A stretch of DNA of 64,000 nucleotides from Auritidibacter sp. Marseille-P8566 (GCA_945895375.1 CAMDEE010000006.1:1-64000), one strand, 5' to 3'. Numbered from the stretch's first letter, positions 31,453-41,171 are shown. Notes: generated by a model from the letters alone, not told the origin. Numbers and translations: made by a program.

Positions 31453-32652
31453 TTAGTTGCCGATTGGCTTAAAACTGAGCTCTGCTGTCTCTGCCCCAAC
31501 CAGAGCAAACTCACTAAAGCCATTAGCCAGAAGGCTATCTAGCAATACATTGAGCTTCTTAGGCTTAATCTCCAAACGAACAGCCTTGCCAGAGGCAATC
31601 AGTTGCTTCTGGAAAGCAACTGCCTTATTGATTACCTCTAGTGAACTATCTTCAAGAACTAGCACTACACCAGATGTTTTGCTCTGGGTCTCAACTAGTT
31701 CCACAACTCTTTCAAAGCCAATAGAGATACCAACAGCAGGAACATCTGTTCCTAGCCATTTACCAACCATGCCGTCGTAACGACCACCGCCACCAATAGC
31801 AGAGCCAGTGCCTGGCATCTCTATCTCAAAGATGGTTCCTGTGTAATAACCCATACCTCTTACAAGTGTTGGATCAAAGCGAAGACGTCCTTCAGCTACT
31901 GCACTAAAGATAGGTGCAAGAAGTTCTGGGACAGAAGTGTCGGCTTTAGCAAGCCATGCACTAGCTTTATCAGCTATCTCATCCCCTAGACGTTCTCTAA
32001 GTTCACTAACAACACCGATAGCTTCAATCTTGTCTAGCTTGTCGATGGTAATCATGGCTGAAGAACGATCTTCTGCTTGAACTCCAAAGCCATCTAGTAA
32101 AGAGGTAAGAAGTTCTCGATGATTGACTCTAATAACAGCCTTGTTTAGACCCAGTGCATCTAAAGCAGTAAGAGAAGCATTTAGTAGTTCAATCTCAGCA
32201 AGAACTGAATCATCTCCGATGATGTCAATATCGCACTGAACAAACTGACGGTAACGACCTTTCTGTGGTCGCTCTGCTCTCCAGACTGGACCCATCTGAA
32301 TAGCTTTGAAGACAGTTGGTAGTTCATTCCTATTGGTTGCATAGAACCTGGTCAACGGCACAGTTAGATCAAAACGTAGACCTAGGTCAGCTAGAGCATC
32401 AACAGAAGACATATCTTCCAGAGCGCTATATATCTCAGCCCCTCTTTTCATGACCCTGTAAGCAAGCTTCTCGTTATCCCCGCCCTGGCCTGAGGTCAAC
32501 CTATCTAGGTTCTCTAAAGCAGGAGTCTCAACCTCTTGAAACCCAAAAGAAGAGTAAACACCCCTAATAACCCCTAAAACACTCTCCCGCTTAGCCTTCT
32601 CTAGAGGTAGGAAGTCCCTCATACCTCTAGGTGGGTTAATGTCTTTAGCCAT
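31453..32652 (-). CDS. hisS: histidyl-tRNA synthetase
   Basis: PPRGMRDFLP...FDLTVPLTRF...QMGPVWRAERPQKGRYRQFVQCDIDIIG. Confidence 0.96.
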   Translation of the reverse strand: MAKDINPPRGMRDFLPLEKAKRESVLGVIRGVYSSFGFQEVETPALENLDRLTSGQGGDNEKLAYRVMKRGAEIYSALEDMSSVDALADLGLRFDLTVPLTRFYATNRNELPTVFKAIQMGPVWRAERPQKGRYRQFVQCDIDIIGDDSVLAEIELLNASLTALDALGLNKAVIRVNHRELLTSLLDGFGVQAEDRSSAMITIDKLDKIEAIGVVSELRERLGDEIADKASAWLAKADTSVPELLAPIFSAVAEGRLRFDPTLVRGMGYYTGTIFEIEMPGTGSAIGGGGRYDGMVGKWLGTDVPAVGISIGFERVVELVETQSKTSGVVLVLEDSSLEVINKAVAFQKQLIASGKAVRLEIKPKKLNVLLDSLLANGFSEFALVGAETAELSFKPIGN

Positions 32653-32682
32653 GGGTCAAGTTTGGCAGATAACTCAAACTTC

Positions 32683-34455
32683 CTAGTCAAATTTGAGATC
32701 TAGATTGAAATCAAAACCCAAGTCTTGAATAAGTGAAGTCGCGACCAAGCCCCAGTACATTGATGCACGAGCCTCAAATGCTTCCGTGCCCCACGTCACA
32801 TTGTCATCAATCGCTGCGACACGATACTGGGCAATAACGTTCTCTACTTTTGGCGTCTGCTCAAACTTCGTCAACGCCTTCGTGAGGTAAGCCTTTGAAT
32901 GACCGTACACCACTTTCTTGTCCACTGGCTCGTCTGCTCCAGCACCTGAATTATCTGTGGAATGCAGCAAGGTAAGGTTGCCTATATTGTGCAGATGTTG
33001 CAATCCTTCGTTTGGAGATTGAGCATAAATGTGATCGATGTCGAAACCTGGCAAAAGTGCTCTCTTGCTCTTTTTGGATGTCGTCAAAAAGTCCTTGAGG
33101 GAGTAATTGTGTTCTGGGGCAATTTCGTTCACTAAGTGATTAGCCTTAGCCAAAATGTATCGAATTCGCTTAATTTGACCCGGTGTTCCGTTGTATTTCA
33201 AGTCTTTGAACATTTGCCAAGCAATGGCAAAAAGCTGGCGAATCTCTTCTTCCTGGAAGTTTAGACATGAGTCCACTTCCGCGACTCCAGCCGATGCCCC
33301 TAATCCTTTAATTGATTGAGACCATCCAGGTGTTTGCTTCTCGAAAGACTGAGAACGTTCACTCGCGAGCAAGGACAGAATAGATCTAGCTGCAAGTCTT
33401 TTACTTAGGTGAAGGTATGTGTCCGGAGACAAATGGCTTCCGGCTAGCTTCACTCCAATGGCTTGAGTGAAGCCAAAGAAATCTGTGCCTTCAGGGAACG
33501 GGTCTGGTCCGCCCTGAGGAGTCTTGTTGTCAAGAATTTGCAAAAGTGCTTGTTGCTTAGTTGAAATTTCATCGATGAGACGAAGACAACTTTCCTCGTC
33601 TTTAACGAGAGGCTCCATTTTCTTGAAGAGTTCTTTGTCCTGTACTTTTTGACCTAAATCTGCTTGTCGCATCTGTCGAAGCAGATATTCCAATGATCCA
33701 ATTTTGCTCTTGTTCATGAGGCCTTTTTCAGCGCTGTCCCACCTGTCTGCAGCCCATTCATACTCGGCGTCGCCAACGATGTTTTGCAAGAGTCTGTTTT
33801 TCAAAAGCTCAGCAGAAGTAAGCTTTACTCCTCTATTGTTTACGCGTTCAAAGAATTCAGTCGCTTGGTCCATCGAAGCTAATGTCAAACGCCCCAAATA
33901 AACCTTAGACAGAAGGCGATTTGTGAATTTTAATTGCCCGTCAAATGAATCAACCTCAAACTGCTCTTTTAGTGCTTTGATGATCACCTCCAAAGCGGAT
34001 ACGACGTTTTCTCTGGAAGGCGTTGACTTATCCAAATCCGATACATTTGCTCCGTTTATATAACTAAGTACGATTTCAGAAGCTTCGCCTGACATCTTCA
34101 GTCGCAAGTTACCTTGTTTTTTTAGTGCGTTGAAAAGTTCCTGCAAATCATCGTCTGATGCTTCGCCCGCTTTCAAGTTCTTGTAGAGCACTGAAAAGAG
34201 AATCACGAGTGTGGTTGCTCTTTGCTGACCATCGATGAGATCGAAATCAAAGTCTTTGTCCTGGCAGTTTGCTGCTATGACATCCCCAAGTAGGTAGAAG
34301 GGATCATTTGAGTCGTTGAATTCGAAGAGGTCTTTTAGTAGCTGTGTTACTTGCTCTTCACCCCAGGAGTAGTTTCGCTGATACCTCGGCACCTTGTAGT
34401 TTCTTGCAAAGAACTCCAGAAGGCTATAGCTCCTGATATCTGGCGCATCTGTCAT
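32683..34455 (-). CDS. DUF262 + DUF1524/HNH protein, GmrSD-like
   Basis: DUF262 DGQQRATT motif (DFDLIDGQQRATTLVIL) and C-terminal FDIDHIYAQS...NIGNLTLLHSTDNSGAG HNH-like motif on one polypeptide. Confidence 0.88.
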   Translation of the reverse strand: MTDAPDIRSYSLLEFFARNYKVPRYQRNYSWGEEQVTQLLKDLFEFNDSNDPFYLLGDVIAANCQDKDFDFDLIDGQQRATTLVILFSVLYKNLKAGEASDDDLQELFNALKKQGNLRLKMSGEASEIVLSYINGANVSDLDKSTPSRENVVSALEVIIKALKEQFEVDSFDGQLKFTNRLLSKVYLGRLTLASMDQATEFFERVNNRGVKLTSAELLKNRLLQNIVGDAEYEWAADRWDSAEKGLMNKSKIGSLEYLLRQMRQADLGQKVQDKELFKKMEPLVKDEESCLRLIDEISTKQQALLQILDNKTPQGGPDPFPEGTDFFGFTQAIGVKLAGSHLSPDTYLHLSKRLAARSILSLLASERSQSFEKQTPGWSQSIKGLGASAGVAEVDSCLNFQEEEIRQLFAIAWQMFKDLKYNGTPGQIKRIRYILAKANHLVNEIAPEHNYSLKDFLTTSKKSKRALLPGFDIDHIYAQSPNEGLQHLHNIGNLTLLHSTDNSGAGADEPVDKKVVYGHSKAYLTKALTKFEQTPKVENVIAQYRVAAIDDNVTWGTEAFEARASMYWGLVATSLIQDLGFDFNLDLKFD

Positions 34456-34557
34456 GATTATCCAATCTCGTCCCCATGTAGGGATCTAGATCATTAGATC
34501 ATTAACTCGATCTGCGATCAAATGATCACGGATTCCTGCGCAAAAATTGGCTAAAGT

Positions 34558-35253
34558 TCAGCCCTCAACCCCAATAACCCCAGCATCGCTAGCAGCTAAT
34601 ACTTCTGCTTTCCTGATGTCGTCTGAGAGATCTCTTACAGCACTTCTTAGGGCTCTTTCTGGGTCTAGGTCTTGAGCTTTAGCTGCTTGGACTATGGCTA
34701 GAAGTAATGCTCCTAGCTGTTCTTCTGTGTCTAGTTGGATGGGTGACTGGGTGTCTTTATCTAAGAGGTTTATCTTCTGGGCTTTGCCTATTACTTTGTT
34801 TGCTAGGGCTAGGGCAGGTAGTGCTTGAGGGATACCATCTAGTACTGAGGCTCGTTCTGGTTTCTCTTTTTGTTTGTGGTTATCCCAGTTGAGCATTACA
34901 TCATCACCGGTGTTGGCTTTGTACTTCTCTAGTTGTTCAGGGGTTCCAAAGACATGAGGGTGCCTACCCTCCATCTTTTCTCTAGTGAACTTAGCAACAT
35001 CTTCGATGTTGAATGATTCTCCGAGAGAACCGGACTGAGCAAGATCGGAGTGGAAGACCACTTGGTATAAAACATCCCCTAGTTCTTCTAAGACATCTTC
35101 TCTAGTGCCTGACTCAATGGCATCAATAAGCTCATAGGTTTCTTCTAAAAGGTATTGAACTAGAGACTCATGGGTTTGTTCAGCATCCCAAGGACATCCA
35201 CCAGGAGATCTAAGAGTGTTGGCTGTTTGGATTAGTTTGTCTAGTTCGCTCAT
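34558..35253 (-). CDS. mazG: nucleoside triphosphate pyrophosphohydrolase MazG
   Basis: LRSPGGCPWDAEQTHESLVQYLLEETYELIDAIE...EELGDVLYQVVFHSDLA; ATG 35253 preferred. Confidence 0.93.
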   Translation of the reverse strand: MSELDKLIQTANTLRSPGGCPWDAEQTHESLVQYLLEETYELIDAIESGTREDVLEELGDVLYQVVFHSDLAQSGSLGESFNIEDVAKFTREKMEGRHPHVFGTPEQLEKYKANTGDDVMLNWDNHKQKEKPERASVLDGIPQALPALALANKVIGKAQKINLLDKDTQSPIQLDTEEQLGALLLAIVQAAKAQDLDPERALRSAVRDLSDDIRKAEVLAASDAGVIGVEG

Positions 35254-35324
35254 GGTGCTAGTTTGCCAGAGGTTCTGGGGATAGCTAGAGCTCGAGGCTA
35301 TTGACAAATAGGAGAGCAAAGTGA

Positions 35325-35651
35325 ATGATTGCTTTTATGAAATCAGAACAACTTGCAGATTTTGAAGCAGCGATGTCTAGACGCGAGCTCAGCTGGGATG
35401 AAGCGACCAAAGCACAATGGGTTCAGATTCAATTAGGGCTTGAACCAAAGAGGTTCAAAGAGGTCTTGGCTTTGGCGGTAGCGACAAGAAGAAAAGAACT
35501 CGGACTCAGCCAGCGGGATCTGTCAGAGATCTCTGGAATCAACCAACGAGACATCAGCCACATCGAACAAGCGAAGTCCAACCCAACTCTCTCCACTCAA
35601 GTGAAGCTCTTGTCTAGCCTTGGCCTGACTATGCAGATTCTTTCGAAGTAA
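35325..35651 (+). CDS. XRE-family HTH regulator (orphan antitoxin-like)
   Basis: ATRRKELGLSQRDLSEISGINQRDISHIEQAKSNPTLSTQVKLLSSLGL; no toxin ORF adjacent. Confidence 0.82.
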   Translation: MIAFMKSEQLADFEAAMSRRELSWDEATKAQWVQIQLGLEPKRFKEVLALAVATRRKELGLSQRDLSEISGINQRDISHIEQAKSNPTLSTQVKLLSSLGLTMQILSK

Positions 35652-38600
35652 AGACCTGAGCTAAGAACACCCAAGCCCAATCAATCAGAGCCCTGTCTTC
35701 AAGAATCTCTCCTTGAGAGTCTTTAGGTGCTGAAACAGATAACTGTTTGGCGGAGGCTAAGTATCTAAGCCCTGGATACATGTGGCTCAGTTGAATCTGG
35801 TGAGCTTCTGTTAGTTCAACTGGAGTTAGCTTGAACTGGTTTCCGATCATCATCACATCTTTCAGATTCAATCTGTTGCACTGCTGTCTAAGTTCTGTGA
35901 CATCAATCAAGTTCTTTACTGACTGAGGAGCTTTTCCATATCTGTCTTCAAGTTCTTGGAAGATTGCATCTAGTTGGGCTCTTGTTCCTAGTTCACCACT
36001 AGCTGCTGATAGTTTGTGATAGGCCTCAAGTCTTAGTCGTTCTGAATCAACGTATTCGACTGGGATATGTGCATCGATTGGTATCTCTAGTTTTAGTTCT
36101 GCTGGAGATTCATGCTTGATGCCCTTGAATTCATCTACTGCTTCACCAATCATGCGTAGGTATAGATCAAAGCCAACTCCTGCAATGTGACCTGATTGCT
36201 CTCCCCCGAGAAGATTTCCTGCTCCACGTATTTCTAGGTCTTTTAGTGCCACCTGCATGCCGGAACCTAGTTCGTTGTTAGCAGCAATAGTTGAAAGTCT
36301 GTCTAAGGCAAAAGGAGATAGAGGCTTATCTGGGGAATAAAGGAAGTATGCGTAGGCACGCTCTCTAGATCTACCAACTCTTCCTCTGATTTGGTGTAAC
36401 TGGGATAACCCAAAGTTCTCTGATCTATCAACAATCAAAGTGTTGGCATTAGGAATGTCTATTCCTGCTTCAATGATGGTTGTTGAAACCAGGACGTCGT
36501 ATCGTCTTTCCCAGAAGTCAATAACAACCTGCTCTAGTTGACCTTCATTCATCTGACCGTGAGCAACAGCAATCCTGGCTTCAGGAACTAGCTCGGCTAA
36601 CTGAGAGGCAACCTTATCTATGGATTCAACTCGGTTATGAACGAAGAAGACCTGGCCTTCTCTGATTAGTTCTCTATGGATAGCAGCTGCTACCTGCTTG
36701 TCGTTGTATGGGCCAATATATGTAAGTATCGGGTGCCGCTCCTCAGGAGGAGTAGCCAGAGTGGACATCTCTCTGATACCTGTGATTGCCATCTCCAGAG
36801 TTCTAGGGATAGGGGTAGCTGACATGGAGAGAACATCAACATTGGTCTTTATGTCCTTGAGCTTCTCTTTGTGTTCAACACCAAAGCGTTGCTCTTCATC
36901 AATGATGATGAGCCCTAGATCTCTGAACTTCACACCAGAAGACAAAAGTCTGTGTGTTCCAATCACAACATCAACTTCACCAGTTGCGAGAGCAGCAATG
37001 GTTTCTTTAGATTCCTTTGCTGATTGGAATCTAGAGAGTGCTCTTACGTTTACTGGGAACCCAGCAAATCTTTCAATGAAGGTTTCCACGTGTTGACGAA
37101 CTAATAGCGTAGTGGGAACTAACACTGCAACCTGCTTGCCATCTTGAACAGCCTTGAAGGCTGCTCTAATGGCGATCTCTGTCTTACCGTAGCCAACATC
37201 ACCGGCAACTAACCTGTCCATTGGAATTGGCTTTTCCATGTCTCGTTTGATTTCTTCAACAGTGTTTAGTTGATCAGGTGTTTCAACAAATGGGAAGCTA
37301 TCTTCCATTTCTCTTTGCCAAGCTGTGTCAGGCAAGAAGGCGTGACCCTTAGCGTTCATTCTTGCTGAATAGAGTTTCACTAGGTCAATAGCAATCTTGC
37401 GAACGGCTTTTCTAGCATTGCCTTTAACCTTGGACCAGTCAGAGCCGCCCATCTTAGATAGCACTGGTGCTTCCCCGCCAACATATCTAGTTAGGAAATC
37501 TAGCTGATCGGTTGGAACATAAAGAACATCTCCAGCTAGTCCGCGCTTTGATGGAGCGTATTCAATAGTCAGATACTCTCTGGTGTGTTTAGAGACACCA
37601 ACACCCATTTGTCTCTGCACCATCTCAACAAAGCGACCAATGCCGTGAATCTCATGAACAACATAGTCACCAGCTTTTAGAGCTAATGGGTCAACAGCTT
37701 GTCCACGCTTGGCAGCAAGCCTTGGTCTCTTCACTTGGTTATATCCAGCACCTCGACCAAAGAAATCGCTATCGGTTAGCAGAATCAACTTGGCATCAGT
37801 TGATGCGAAGCCTTTTCTGATTGGCGCTTGAATCAGAAGAACTTCCGTTGCCTTCTGATCGATGCTGGTTATTGACTCAGGAAGTTCTTCTAAGACGCTG
37901 GCTGGCACCTTAGCTGCATGAAGTAATTCAGCAATACGCTCTGCTGTTCCATGACCAGGTGATGCAATAACTACCTGTTGACCATTAGCTAACTGGTCAG
38001 CAATGTAATCAACAGGTTCAACATCTAAACCCTTGAAGTTAGGAATCTCTAGAAGATTCAGCGCTATCTGTTGAGTTTCATCAGCTAGAAATGCGGAGAT
38101 GCTGATTAGTTGTCTGTCATCAAGAGCAACGGTGAAATCATGCAGAGACTTGAATCCGCCAGCGCTTAGATCAATCGGAGCCTTTGCTCCTTCTAATGCT
38201 GCATCCCAGGCAGCATGGAGGAACTCTTCGTTAGTTTCAATTAGGTTGGCAGCTCTCGCCATTGCTTTTTCAGGAGATAGCAAAACAACATAAGCATCTT
38301 TGGCTAGGTAATCAGAAACCTGACCAAGGGAGCTAACTAGTGCTGGTGCTAAAGATTCCATGCCATCAACAGGGATACCCTGACCGATCTTGGCGAGCAT
38401 GGTTGAGAGGTTTGGAAACTCATGTTCCATCTCTCTTGCTCTTAGAGCAACATCTGGTGTGATGATGATTTCTCTTGCTGGATAGATAGTGATTTCATTT
38501 GGTCTGCCATCGAGAGATCTTTGGTCAGCTACGCTGAACTCTCTCATTTGCTCTAGCTCATCACCAAAGAACTCAAGTCTTATGGCGTGAGAAGAAGTAG

Positions 38601-39204
38601 TTGGGAAGATATCTAGAATTCCACCTCGAACAGCAAACTCTCCACGCTTAGTAACCATGTCAACTCTTTGATAGGCAATCTCAACTAGTTTCAGAGTCAG
38701 CTCGGGAAGTAAATACTCTCCCCCAACTTTTAGTTCCAGTGGTGGATAGTCAGCAAGACCTAGAACAACTGGTTGTAAAGCTGCTCTAATCGAGGCAATG
38801 ACAAAGACCTGTTTATTACTCTTTTCTTTGTTCAGTTGATTGAGTCTGTGTAAAGTCTTGAGTCTTTTACCAACGGTCTCAGCAGACGGAGAGAGTCTCT
38901 CGTGTGGCAATGTCTCCCAGGAAGCAAACTCTAGAATCTCAGCTTCAGGGTTAGTAGCAGATAAGAACTCAACTAGATCTTCGGCTTCTCGACCTGAGCT
39001 AACAACAGCAAGGGCTTGTTGAGATAGCTTCTTAGCCTTACGCAAATCAGCAATTGCACTCAAGATCCAGGGTTGTGCTCCAGTAGGTGCAACTACCTCT
39101 AAACGCTTATTTGAAAGGCCTTTACTGACCTGAACGAATGGGTAAGCATCTGAAACGCGTGCGACAAGGCGCGAGCACCCCTCAGAAACTTTTATCGCGT
39201 CCAT
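35629..39204 (-). CDS. mfd: transcription-repair coupling factor
   Basis: 1191 aa; VAGDVGYGKTEIAIRAAFKAVQDGKQVAVLVPTTLL...IIDEEQRFGVEHKEKLK...GRVGRSRERAYAYF. Confidence 0.97.
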   Translation of the reverse strand: MDAIKVSEGCSRLVARVSDAYPFVQVSKGLSNKRLEVVAPTGAQPWILSAIADLRKAKKLSQQALAVVSSGREAEDLVEFLSATNPEAEILEFASWETLPHERLSPSAETVGKRLKTLHRLNQLNKEKSNKQVFVIASIRAALQPVVLGLADYPPLELKVGGEYLLPELTLKLVEIAYQRVDMVTKRGEFAVRGGILDIFPTTSSHAIRLEFFGDELEQMREFSVADQRSLDGRPNEITIYPAREIIITPDVALRAREMEHEFPNLSTMLAKIGQGIPVDGMESLAPALVSSLGQVSDYLAKDAYVVLLSPEKAMARAANLIETNEEFLHAAWDAALEGAKAPIDLSAGGFKSLHDFTVALDDRQLISISAFLADETQQIALNLLEIPNFKGLDVEPVDYIADQLANGQQVVIASPGHGTAERIAELLHAAKVPASVLEELPESITSIDQKATEVLLIQAPIRKGFASTDAKLILLTDSDFFGRGAGYNQVKRPRLAAKRGQAVDPLALKAGDYVVHEIHGIGRFVEMVQRQMGVGVSKHTREYLTIEYAPSKRGLAGDVLYVPTDQLDFLTRYVGGEAPVLSKMGGSDWSKVKGNARKAVRKIAIDLVKLYSARMNAKGHAFLPDTAWQREMEDSFPFVETPDQLNTVEEIKRDMEKPIPMDRLVAGDVGYGKTEIAIRAAFKAVQDGKQVAVLVPTTLLVRQHVETFIERFAGFPVNVRALSRFQSAKESKETIAALATGEVDVVIGTHRLLSSGVKFRDLGLIIIDEEQRFGVEHKEKLKDIKTNVDVLSMSATPIPRTLEMAITGIREMSTLATPPEERHPILTYIGPYNDKQVAAAIHRELIREGQVFFVHNRVESIDKVASQLAELVPEARIAVAHGQMNEGQLEQVVIDFWERRYDVLVSTTIIEAGIDIPNANTLIVDRSENFGLSQLHQIRGRVGRSRERAYAYFLYSPDKPLSPFALDRLSTIAANNELGSGMQVALKDLEIRGAGNLLGGEQSGHIAGVGFDLYLRMIGEAVDEFKGIKHESPAELKLEIPIDAHIPVEYVDSERLRLEAYHKLSAASGELGTRAQLDAIFQELEDRYGKAPQSVKNLIDVTELRQQCNRLNLKDVMMIGNQFKLTPVELTEAHQIQLSHMYPGLRYLASAKQLSVSAPKDSQGEILEDRALIDWAWVFLAQVFTSKESA

Positions 39205-39277
39205 GGCATCAAGTCTATGTCTAGGTCTGCGAAGGTAAACTCAAAGTGTTTCTACCGCCACAAGTAAAGGTGAGTCA

Positions 39278-39874
39278 ATGGATCCACAAGACACTCAAGC
39301 AAGCCCTAAGGCAAACTCCCCTAAGCGTTTTAGAGCCATTCTCATAGTAAGTGCTTCTGTGTTGGCAATAGCCGCTGGGTTCTTTGTGTTCCAGATGAAT
39401 AGCAATACAGAGAAAATCGCCACTTTGCCTACGAGTTGTGAACTTCCTCAACTTCAAGCTGACTATGGTTCATTGGCTGAAGGTGGAGCTCCTTCTGAGG
39501 ATGGCATAGACCCAAGTACTTTTTACTGCACTGGAGATTCAGTGGGCAATTGGATGGGTGAAACCTTTATCGGTATTGGCCCGCAAGTTCACTACTCTGA
39601 CATCAACTATTACACCCCAGAGATTGGCATAGAGGAGTCAACGCTCTCCTCAATCGAGCAACGTATGGGTGGCGGCCCATATGAATACCTTGAAACTTCT
39701 TTAGAAGGTTATCCGCTTTTATACGACTGCTATGTGCCTAACCAAGGAGATGCTGAAGTTATGACTGCAGCGATATTCGTGCATGGAATAGCAGTTGATT
39801 ACTGGAATGAAGGTTGCCTAGATCAGAACAAGAAGTATCTACTAGAAGCAGCTTCAAGCATTCCAGTCAACTAA
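39278..39874 (+). CDS. single-TM hypothetical protein
   Basis: 198 aa; N-terminal TM then extracellular-like Cys-containing domain. Confidence 0.65.
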   Translation: MDPQDTQASPKANSPKRFRAILIVSASVLAIAAGFFVFQMNSNTEKIATLPTSCELPQLQADYGSLAEGGAPSEDGIDPSTFYCTGDSVGNWMGETFIGIGPQVHYSDINYYTPEIGIEESTLSSIEQRMGGGPYEYLETSLEGYPLLYDCYVPNQGDAEVMTAAIFVHGIAVDYWNEGCLDQNKKYLLEAASSIPVN

Positions 39875-40458
39875 TTCGGGGAATGGTATTTCTGCTGGGC
39901 TTCAGCTAAACCAAGGGTTGCTATTGCCTCAACCATGTCTGCTGCTATTTCAAGTGTGGTGGGTAGTTCTTGTTTCTCATTTGAGCTGAAGTTTTGCAGG
40001 ACAAAGTCTGCTGTGTCCATGCGTCCTGGTGGGCGACCAATACCAACTCTTAGCCTGATGTAATCGTTGCCTATGGCACTGATGATATCTCTCAGTCCAT
40101 TGTGACCACCATGGCCACCAGAGAACTTGATCTTTAGAGTTCCTGCATCGATGTCTAGTTCATCGTGAATAACAACTAGGTTCTCAGGCTTTAGATCATA
40201 AAACTTTAGAAGCGCTGAGACAGGTCCACCGGAGGTGTTCATGTATCCGAGTGATTTAGCTAGCACTAGCTTTGGTGCATCAAAGCCAACGCCTAGTTTG
40301 CCTTCGGCGACCATGGCATGAGCTTTATGTTGTTTGAATGTTGCACTGGTTCTTTGAGCAAGAACGTCTAAGACCATCTGCCCGACGTTATGCCGGTTGT
40401 GAGAATAGTCGGGCCCGGGGTTACCGAGCCCGACTATTAGATAAGTCTTAGTAGAGAT
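39871..40458 (-). CDS. pth: peptidyl-tRNA hydrolase, probably from a non-AUG (AUC?) start
   Basis: ORF track starts at ATG 40377, but in-frame upstream codons read ISTKTYLIVGLGNPGPDYSHNRHNVGQ, the conserved Pth N-terminus; no ATG/GTG/TTG/CTG between in-frame TAA and this motif. Confidence 0.75.
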   Translation of the reverse strand: MSTKTYLIVGLGNPGPDYSHNRHNVGQMVLDVLAQRTSATFKQHKAHAMVAEGKLGVGFDAPKLVLAKSLGYMNTSGGPVSALLKFYDLKPENLVVIHDELDIDAGTLKIKFSGGHGGHNGLRDIISAIGNDYIRLRVGIGRPPGRMDTADFVLQNFSSNEKQELPTTLEIAADMVEAIATLGLAEAQQKYHSPN

Positions 40459-40460
40459 AA

Positions 40461-41048
40461 CTACTCTGCCTTAGGTGCTTCTGCTGCAGGAGCTGCTTCT
40501 TCAGCTGCACCTGCACCGGTTCCAACTACAGATGCGATTAGTTCATCTGGAGCGAAGTCCAGCTTGGCTCCAGCAGGAAGAACGATGTCCTTAGCTGTTA
40601 CGTGGAAGCCAAGACCTTCCTTGTTGAAGACAACTTCAACGTACTCAGGAATAGTGGTTGCATCTACTTCTAGCTTTAGAGTCTTGTGCTCTAGATCGAT
40701 AACAGTTCCTGACATTGACTCTCCAACAACGTGTACTGGAACTTCAACGTGAACTCTTTCACCCTTAACGATTTCAACAAGGTCAACGTGTTCGATGATC
40801 TGAGTAACAACATCCTTAGATGCGCTCTTCACAAGAACTGTTTCCTTCTTACCGTTTAGCTCTAACTCGATGATTGCGTTCTTGTGACGAAGCACAAGTG
40901 CGATCTCGTGAGCTGGAAGTGTGATGTGACGTGGCTCTGAGCCGTGACCGTAGATAACTGCAGGAGTTCTACCGGCTGCTCTTGACTTACGGGCTGATCC
41001 TTTACCAAAGCTGGTGCGGAATTCGCCTACTAATTTGTTTTCTGACAT
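40461..41048 (-). CDS. rplY: 50S ribosomal protein L25/general stress protein Ctc
   Basis: RTSFGKGSARKSRAAGRTPAVIYGHGSEPRHITLPAHEIALVLRH; Ala/Glu-rich C-term. Confidence 0.95.
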   Translation of the reverse strand: MSENKLVGEFRTSFGKGSARKSRAAGRTPAVIYGHGSEPRHITLPAHEIALVLRHKNAIIELELNGKKETVLVKSASKDVVTQIIEHVDLVEIVKGERVHVEVPVHVVGESMSGTVIDLEHKTLKLEVDATTIPEYVEVVFNKEGLGFHVTAKDIVLPAGAKLDFAPDELIASVVGTGAGAAEEAAPAAEAPKAE

Positions 41049-41171
41049 GAGTTATTCCATTTCTTTAGGTGTTCAACTCAAGCGTGTTACGCGAGGAACC
41101 CTGGCCCTAAAGCCTTGACCCCGTCGATTACGGTTACGATTTGTAACCCTCGCCGTTGTTTCTAGTGAAGT

